Positions 55,961 to 64,000 of a stretch of DNA of 64,000 bases are shown one piece after another. The DNA comes from Ipomoea triloba (lineage: Eukaryota > Streptophyta > Magnoliopsida > Solanales > Convolvulaceae). The notes beneath the pieces were generated by a model. The model did not search any database. It saw only the letters and a program-made list of their open reading frames with translations, and was not told where the DNA came from. Numbering within the stretch: position 1 is the stretch's first letter; every line of letters begins with the position of its first letter. Both the position numbers and the translations under genes were made by a program. The stretch is taken from assembly GCF_003576645.1 (NCBI RefSeq), contig NC_044919.1, positions 35,406,501 through 35,470,500 of the forward strand. Reading direction: 5' to 3'.

Positions 55961-58247
55961 TCATGAGTACCAGTTTGAGTGACTTCTATCTGACTCTCTG
56001 GGCTGGTAATTCCCAAATGCTCTCCAAATATCACTCCTTTGCCATCTGTTCACACCCCTCTCAAATTGATAGTTATGAGAGTCCATGTGTGTTTTCATCA
56101 TGTTGCCGCCTCTGTTCCCTCTATTTAGACTGTTCCTCGTCTCTTCTTCAAGATCATACCGTGAGCGCTACAAGGTGGCAGCATTATTGTTAAACATCAA
56201 ATTTTTAAAAGTATATGTCACAAACGATAGGAACAGATATCCAAAGAAGCTCAAACTTAGACCAGGAAACTGGGTTTAGTACATTTCTACTAACTTATTG
56301 AAATTATACACACAATTGCATGCTACATACATACTACCCCCTCCCCACCCGCGCCCCACCATGCAAAAGAGAGAAAAAGAAGCAAATATTCCCAAGTAAC
56401 CATTCATTCATTTTTATAAAGACAATTAAAGTTGGAGTAGATAAAATAATGAACTTATGTCTTGAGATCATAACCAAAGTCTCCTTTGACAGAATACCTT
56501 TGCAGGATCCGAAAGTAGTGCATAGGCCTCCCCAATCATTTTGAAAAGCCTGTCAGCATCTCTACTAACCTCTTCGGCTATTTCTTTCCAAATTCCATCA
56601 TCTGCATTATCATTTTTGGATAACAATTGCGCAGCCTAAACAATTGAATGGTGTCAGTCTCAAAAAAATTAATGCTAATGTAGCAGTGAACATCACAAAG
56701 AGAACCTTGTCAGGGTGATGTTTGAGTGCAGCTTTTCGGTAAGCCCTCTTAATTTCTGAAGACGAAGCAGATGGATCGACTCCCCTGGAATTTCAGAAGT
56801 ATCATCCTATTGTTATTAGAGAAGAGCTCAACGAATGAAATCAATTACACGCTTGTCCATATTTACTCAAACATTATGGTACCCTATTCAACAGCCTGAG
56901 TTACTTATTCAAACACCAAAAATACAGGCAATGATTTGTTATGAAATAGATAACTTGAAAATAGTTGAGTACTCCAAGTTAATATATATCAGCAGCCAAC
57001 CAGACACTTATAAAAAGTGCTATCTACAATTCTACATTCATAACTTATGGAGTGATTGATGGTGGTGTACTTGTGATGAAACATATTTGCCAAGCTGACT
57101 ACTTAAAAGGGGTAAAACTGTTAACTGTGTTCAGCATGCCCGAACTAGGTGAATTTCTCCAGATTACAAGGACATGATAACATGCTTAAGTTCTTTTACA
57201 GTATTGAAATACACACCTGACACTGCAAGATACAACTTCCCGTGACAACAAAACAAAGCATACTGAAAAATTATAATCATTTTACTTTGGGAAATCGAAA
57301 TAAGTGTTGGCAACACATCTTAAATGATCTCAAATTTTTCAAATAATGGGTCTGAAAATATAACTTACAGTATTAGGTACATATTCAAAGGGATTTCCTT
57401 TCTGTCTTCTTCCTCCATTGTCAAAAGCTTCTGCTGTCTTTGCCGGATCTCACTCATGAAAAAACTTTTATCTGACTGGTTTATCTTATTTTCCATTTGC
57501 CTTGTGAGAAGGGAGATAAGCCTTCGAAGATCTGAAGCTGCTTGTCCATAATCCCTGATCATCTCAAGCAATGAAGCTCGTCTAGATATTGCCTGCATAC
57601 GAGTATTGGCAATAAATGAAGGCAGACAAAACTTCTACCAAATTCAACAAGCAATTATGCCTATGGAAAATTCCAAGTCAAGCACCAAAGTTGAGACATG
57701 CCTTATTGTAATAAAGGTAAACCACCAATTCAAGTCAGGTGGCAAAAAACCTTGGGTGAACTTGAATTCATGAAAAGCAGTATTGAATGCAGGCTATAAA
57801 CAGCTTAGGCGCTTATAGCAAGTTACTTCCTTATTTTAGAATACAACATAAAACATCTTTATTCAATATAGACATGATAATGAATAGAAAATCAACGGAA
57901 GGATGACCATAGGCAAAATCCACATAGATGATTCCTTTTGCAAGACTTGTAGTCATTTCCTTTGCAAATCCTGTTTACATTCCATTTCTCCTTTCAACTT
58001 CCTTCCTTATTCCACAGAGGCCATAGTCCAAGCATTTGGATGTAATGACAAGATATTGGAATGGATTGAAAGAGAGAAAGGACTATTAAACATATATATT
58101 CAAAATTTGAAGCAGTGCATGCACATATCAGATCTAATAGTTAAATATAATAAAGTTCTTTGCGAAAATATGACATTGAAAACCTTGTGGGCTTGGGGCC
58201 TGGAATAAATAGTGCTAAGATAAGGATAATTCCTCACCGGAGGAATT

Positions 58248-58281
<34 letters not shown>

Positions 58282-61200
58282 AATTCAAGATCATATAATA
58301 AGTTCATCACAAAGTAACATATTTTCTCAAGGATACTCATCCTACTAAAGACCACACAATTCAGAATTGACATTTGGCATTACTAAGGTAAAGGAAACAA
58401 AAATTTCTTTAAGAATGTGACTGTCCAGTCCTCAATGATAGCATGTGTAATTGCGTTTAGCCTTGTCTTAATGTGTTCAATATCTTTTGCTCACCTATAT
58501 GGGTGTCCAAGATCTATCCAAACAATACAGTATCAAAACCCAATTAGGTCTGCAATGGAAATCATATTGCGCTGAAAATACTATATCAGAATCAAACCTT
58601 TACATAATTTCCATCAAGGGCTATAGACAAGCTGCAATCTGCAATGGCATCCAATATTTGGCCCACTGCTCGGTATGCAGCAGCACGATTACAAAAACAA
58701 ATCGCTGCAAAAGGTCGTGACTCAACATTGCATGATATAGCAGCACTGTAATGTTCAATAGCCTCTGCATGCTTTCCTGACTGAAATGCTTCATTTCCAG
58801 CAGCCTGCAGTAGAGAAGAATAAATATAAATATCTTACAATAAAACAGAACATCAAAAGCATCTTTTCCCCCGTTTTGATAAGTTAAAAACATCTTAGGG
58901 CATGTAACCCAATTTAGACCCATCACCTATGTCCCTCAAATTCACAATCTATGTGCATCATTGTATTTAAAAACCTAATACTGAGATTTTACTAAGAAAA
59001 ACATTATAGAATCTGATTCCAAAAATATTGTAGAGTCTATAACTTGGCTTTCTTAAGCAAAGTGAGAGTTTTACAAGATATGGAGGACTACGATGGATCT
59101 AACATAAATACGATTATCTTATCAAATGTCCAGTTTGAGATGTACTTAACCTCTTTCTAACACAGCATTATAGCTTAGACGGGGTATAAATCTGAAGAAG
59201 TCCTGGCATAGCTGCTTCCAGATTTCCACACTTGACCAATATAAAAGTAAGGCCAATTGGGTTCATTTGCAACTAAAGGTTCACCATTTAAGGGTGTTGT
59301 TTCAACCTAATTCAAGTTGCAAGTGTGTATGATGGTCTAGGTGGCAAACCAATTTAGCACGGACACCAAGGTGTCACAACTTGCAAATATCACCTAAATC
59401 CACATTGTTTATTTCCTTCATTATTATTTCTATACAGATTGTAGTGAATATTACAAAAGTTCAGAGATACTAAAACATTACTTCACTAAAATAAGCCAGG
59501 CATACAAACAAGATTGAAATATGAATAGCAAGTAAAAGCATTAATAGCATAAAATGAACACACCTTGAGGCGTAAGAGCTCCCGTATTGTTGCAGCCAAA
59601 GGTATACTAGATTCTAAAGCAAAGGTTCCACCACTACAAATTTAAAATTAAAAAAGAAAAAGAAAAACACGGAAATCTGAGCCACTTGATAACAAATTCA
59701 TTATACATTGCACCATCCAGTTAGAACTCTCCAAGCACAAGAATAAAAAATAAAGTCATAATTGTCAAACACCACTACACCAAATGGCAAAAGGAAAAAG
59801 ATGTATTGAAAAGTACTCCCTCTATCCCATTTTATATGTCTAGTTTACTATTCATCAATAAAATCGAGCCTTCTATTAACTTTTTTCCTTATTAACATTT
59901 TCTTACAATTTTTAAATTCGTTTTTTTTTGTGTGTTTTAATAGTACATTTAATATAGTTTCTAAATATATTCATTGTATACACTAATACTAAACTAAATA
60001 TTACATAAAATTGAGTTGTAAATAACTTGAATCAAATCTCGTTAATCAAACTAGAAAGAAAATGGGGCGGAGGAAGTAATAGTAAATCATTACATATGTA
60101 ACTTAAATCTTTACTCCATGAAGATGTTACCTTTCCATTGAAGGCATGGATTTCTCTTCTTTATTCAAAAAATTAACAGCTTCCTCAAGCTTTCCCAGAT
60201 AAAAGTAGGCTTTGACTGTTACTGAACAGCACCAAAGCCTAAATGAAGCAGTATTTTGTATCTTAGAAGCATCCAACATTTTCAAATCAACATCTGTTCG
60301 GAATGCGTTTAAGTCAGCTGAAGCAAGTGTCAGCTCACATAACTGAATTACCTCTTCATATTTCCTCAACTGTCAATTAAATCAACAAAATTTAGCTCAA
60401 AGCCACAAACAATACAATTTCAACTTAATTAGCAAAATTTATTAGCCTTGAAGTCTCATTCCCCAGGAACACAAACCATAAGAAGAGCATCTGCTTTCAT
60501 TTCAAGTAGCTTTTCTGAGCAAGGGCTTATCACCAAAGCATCAGCTATCACAGCCAAGGCACAGACTGCATCATTAGACGTTCTTCTTCCTAAGAGTGTT
60601 GCTGATTGCCTCATGCATTCTGATACTTTCTGGCACAAAAACGAAACAAAGTGGGTTTTCATTCTAGTGTATTAACAAGAAACTATTTTCAGGCAGGATG
60701 AAGAACAAAAATCATGCATCAGTAGTGCTCCACAACTTTCTAATCTTTTAGTAACTCCACAACTTTCAATTACCAAAAATAGTATAAGCCACCTTAGATT
60801 TAAAAATATACATTTTTGAATCATAGTCACATGACTCTTGTGCCGAATAGACCACATCAGGAAGTTGCAGAATGAAGAATCCACTAAAACTGGAAAATGT
60901 AGAATTTCAGACCATCCTAAGTTGCTACTATAATTATTTACTGAATGGTAAAGTTAAAGTCTGTTGTGCCCAAATATAACCCCTAATACAAATTTAAACA
61001 AATAATAAACCTTCACATGGTTTTTATGGGGGGAAGGGGGAGGGTGGCAGATAGAAAGGGATGTAGCTAAACCTTCACATGTTACGTTCTGCTAATTTAT
61101 CTTGCACCACCCTCTACGAAACCACTTTACATAATGGTCATAAATAAGGCACCAAATCCCCAATAGACCAAAAAATAAAGCAAAGAAAGATACAATTTGT

Positions 61201-64000
61201 AGAAGAGTGGACCAAAATGTCATACATCCAGCAATCAGTACACCAAGTTACCAACAGCATACATAGAAAATCTTCAAATTAATTCCTTAAAAGTACTAAA
61301 TTAAAGTTATAAGTATTATATACCAGTGCCTTTTCTAAGCCCTCAGAGGCGTCCTCCAGGACCTTTCTTTCCACACAGGACTTACTGCCCATCTCCAAGC
61401 ACTTCATAAAATGTCGAGACGCATTTTCCGTTTCCCCCAAGGAGAGGTAACAGCTAAAGATTAAAAATAAAATGAAACAATCAAACAAAAACGAATAAGA
61501 AATATGATTTTTATAGCATCCTCCTGAAAACATTCCACACTATATTTTATCTTCTTCATACTCGAACATGATGGCATGCATTGTCCAGAATTGTAGACAG
61601 ACTGAAAGAAATAATGTAAGATAACAGTAGACAGGCAAAGAAAACCAGGGTTGGAAGTATATGCTCAATAGTTTGTTTAAGAACTTGCTGAATTTCATAG
61701 TGAATATCTAATCTGGACCATTAGAGTTGAATTCAAATGCCCCCCCCCCCCCCCAAACCCCCAAATCTGCCAAAAGAAGGCCCAGTTGGGATTCCTAGCT
61801 TTATTAAGACAAGAGATCAAAACATGTAACAAAGAAAATATATATATTAAGTGGGTGTCCTTCTGAGCTCACAATTCTTTCCTCCTTTCTTAAAACCATC
61901 AAATATTATACAAGGCAGCATGAATGTCCCATAAAACTCAGGATGCACGGTAACACTAGTCATCTCTCAAAAATCTAACCTGGTATGCACACTTAAATTT
62001 CATTCTAACCCAAAGAACACTTCTCTTACTTGAGGTCTATCCTCCATGTCAGGAAGGAGCAATTCAGCCCACCATAATTTGAGGCTATCCAAAAGCAGAA
62101 GCATCAAACAATTTCACACTTCAGAAATGAATATAATATAACACACACAGATGTATATAACTATCCCTTCCTAACAACCATATTAGATCTCTTTACATAT
62201 GGCACAACATGATCTTCTTGAAGTTTGTGATAAATAATTATTTTGACTGTGAAGCAAATTGATGAAGCATCCTATTTAAGGAGCTTTTTCTGGATCGAAT
62301 AAGCTGAAATGGCTTGATACTAAATACTTGTTGCAAATGTTTTTATCTCCACTCAAAAGGACTGGGCCACTCATTAACTAATCAGTACAAAGGAATACTT
62401 GACTGAACCCCACTAAAGCTTTAAAAGTGCATATTCATCATTTGCTTGCAGTTCAATTGGGAATCACGTCCAGCAAAACCCATTTTATGGGGACAGAGTA
62501 TTGACAAATGAAAGGAAAACTATAGAAAATTATGAGACACACATGCGAATGTTGGAAAGAAAGAAAAATAAATAATATATTATTATACAAAAAGCTAACA
62601 GAAACCAGCTCTTACTTAGCAGCTCGAAGTTGGGCCTTTAGGAAGTTTGGATCCAATCTGATGGCTGTCAAACAATCATCCAGTGCCTCCTTCATCCTTC
62701 CTAGAGACATTCGTGTTGCAGCACGATTGCTGTAGCACAACGTCAAAGCTTGAAGAGCATTCCTAGATGTCTCTCTCTGAGATATACAATTAGCCCCTTG
62801 TGTGTAATAGTCCTCTGCTCTAGACAAATCCCCACTTGCATAGGCTTGATTTCCCCTGTTATAAGTAAAGATTATAGCATTTAATTAACAAACCTAAGAA
62901 ATATTATTTTCCCAAAAGATAATATTTAGCCCATGAATGCATCATCAAACAGCAGCCAATTGAAGGAAGTAGAAATCAAAATTAATTTTGCTTTCTTTGA
63001 TTCAGGAAATAATTATCAAGATAAAAAGCATTCAAAGAAAACCTTAGTCGCCACTTTTCACAAGCTTCCAGAGCTGCCATGCTCTGAGCAGTAGTGGAGT
63101 TAGCTTCTAGCTTGACCTCTTTTTCATTAACTGGTTGACTTTTGCCAGGGCTCTGTCTTGAGAAGGCAGGCATGTCAACTTTTTTAGTTTTATTAAGGGA
63201 TAATGAAGATGCCCCAGAAACTTGAAAAGAACTCAGAGAAAAGGGTGAATATGGAACTTTTGCACTTGAAACAGAATTAATTAAATCACTGCCATATCTT
63301 GCATGATTTTTCTTCTTCTGATGTCGTGTTACTAATGGTGATTGACATTGAGCAGTAGGAGAGGCAGCGAATATGAATTTAGACTGGCATGTGTCTTCTA
63401 AATTTGTATTTCCACCATTAATATCTTGTCTCTCAACAGTTGAACTGGAACTTACTTCATTTTCTGCTGCAGTAACAAATGAATCAGTGCAACGATCTAG
63501 CTGATCAGTAGCAGATAAGAAGCTTTCAGTCTCAGCTCCAGAAATATAACCTTCCTCAACACAAACACTTGGATGGAAGTGCAAAGGTTCTACTTTCTCC
63601 TTCTCATTATACTTTACATTGTTTTCATTAATATTCAAATCTCGGGTTGCATCAATAAGATCTTCATCAGCTATATCATTTGAAACCATTGGATGTGACT
63701 CACTTGATGCATAGTTATCATTCAAGCTTAAGGCCTCATCTGAAGTCACAGAAGTTTCCCTTGAATTTTCTGCTGGTGTTTCTTGGTATGGAGAAATATC
63801 CATTGGTGAATATGACTCAGAAGACTCTACATTTTCTTCCCAGCTATCTGTTCGAAAATAACCTTGTCCAATATTCATTGGAATTGAAATTGAAATTGAT
63901 TTCCTATGTTTCCATTTCTTTTTCTTCAACTTGGTATCTTTAGTTGGATCCCTTTTTGTTTCAATTTTCCTATTCAAGCTCCCTTTTGAGTTTGGTGTTT
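55961..64000 (-). CDS. TPR and C-terminal J-domain co-chaperone (5' partial)
   Basis: Exons in transcript order: (beyond 64000)-63043, 62855-62616, 61453-61324, 60629-60477, 60369-60131, 59633-59564, 58804-58598, 57592-57369, 56784-56706, 56635-56498, 56167-55961. All phases agree. The start codon lies outside the window, and the frame is open to the edge. The protein has a long Ser/Glu-rich N-terminal part with a basic patch (KLKKKKWKHRK), TPR motifs over exons 2-7 (e.g. GNQAYASGDL, CYSNRAATRMSLG, GNEAFQSGKHAEAIEHY), a charged helical linker, and a J-domain with HPD in ALKHHPDK. The last exon encodes RSRYDLEEE and ends about 50 residues later. The order TPR then J is that of DNAJC7/TPR2-like co-chaperones, which link Hsp90 and Hsp70. 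Plant members include the Arabidopsis TPR15/TPR16 type. Confidence 0.88.
59816..60076. mobile_element. Stowaway-type MITE in TPR-J intron
   Basis: 261 bp between TA dinucleotides. The ends are CTCCCTCTATCCCATTTTA at the left and CTTCCTCCGCCCCATTTTC read inward from the right, the Tc1/mariner Stowaway signature. AT-rich interior, no ORF. It sits between exons 60369-60131 and 59633-59564. Confidence 0.85.

Noticed and set aside
58248..58280. A-run in a TPR-J intron as another retroposition scar
   Set aside because: The flanks (ggaatttct / ggaaattc) are not a true direct repeat.
62982..63042. Extension of the first TPR-J exon to the in-frame stop
   Set aside because: Splicing at CTAAG|GTTTTC joins WRLR to GNQAYASGDL in phase, matching the TPR pattern; the extension does not.

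Overview
This is nuclear DNA from a flowering plant. The genes have many introns with GT-AG junctions, and the intergenic DNA is AT-rich and full of MITEs, Helitrons and microsatellites. Gene content (Mg-chelatase D subunit, EIX2-type LRR receptor-like proteins, type I MADS box, PTM-type DDT/PHD protein) points to a eudicot, probably an asterid. Ipomoea or another Convolvulaceae would fit, but I cannot prove the species from sequence alone.

Layout, left to right. (1) 1433-12078 (+): a nine-exon DDT/PHD-finger chromatin protein of the PTM-like family. It has an EAR-motif-rich N-terminal half and a C-terminal tail of 9 x 23-aa plus 3 x 38-aa repeats. (2) 13402-20368 (+): chloroplast Mg-chelatase subunit CHLD in 15 exons; intron 4 holds an assembly gap. 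(3) 20295-29847: a tandem segmental duplication of about 5 kb. Each unit has the tail of CHLD's last exon plus one LRR receptor-like protein gene on the minus strand. The unit 1 copy has an early in-frame stop, and the unit 2 copy is intact. (4) 30852-31505 (-): an intronless type I MADS-box gene. (5) 31.5-50 kb: a gene-poor accessory zone. It contains three copies of an unrecognised plant gene (two intact, one broken), a tRNA-Pro(AGG) cluster, foldback MITEs, SINE relics, a 108-bp minisatellite, nested Helitron ends with a paralogous empty site, and a 1,557-bp repeat bounded by single Ns. (6) 50196-54357 (+): a 13-exon saccharopine-dehydrogenase-like oxidoreductase. (7) 55961 to beyond 64000 (-): a TPR plus J-domain co-chaperone whose 5' end lies outside the window.

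Gene models were built by joining exons at GT-AG sites. The complete multi-exon CDS lengths come out divisible by three (5724, 2247 and 1290 nt), and the phases of the partial TPR-J gene also agree. No operon-like cooperation is expected. CHLD (chlorophyll synthesis) lies next to a gene of the family that includes PTM, a chloroplast-to-nucleus signalling factor, which may be coincidence. The strongest structural results are the receptor-gene duplication with a readable 6-bp microhomology junction, the Helitron and MITE insertions with in-window empty sites, and a set of very short poly(A) retroposition scars flanked by target-site duplications.
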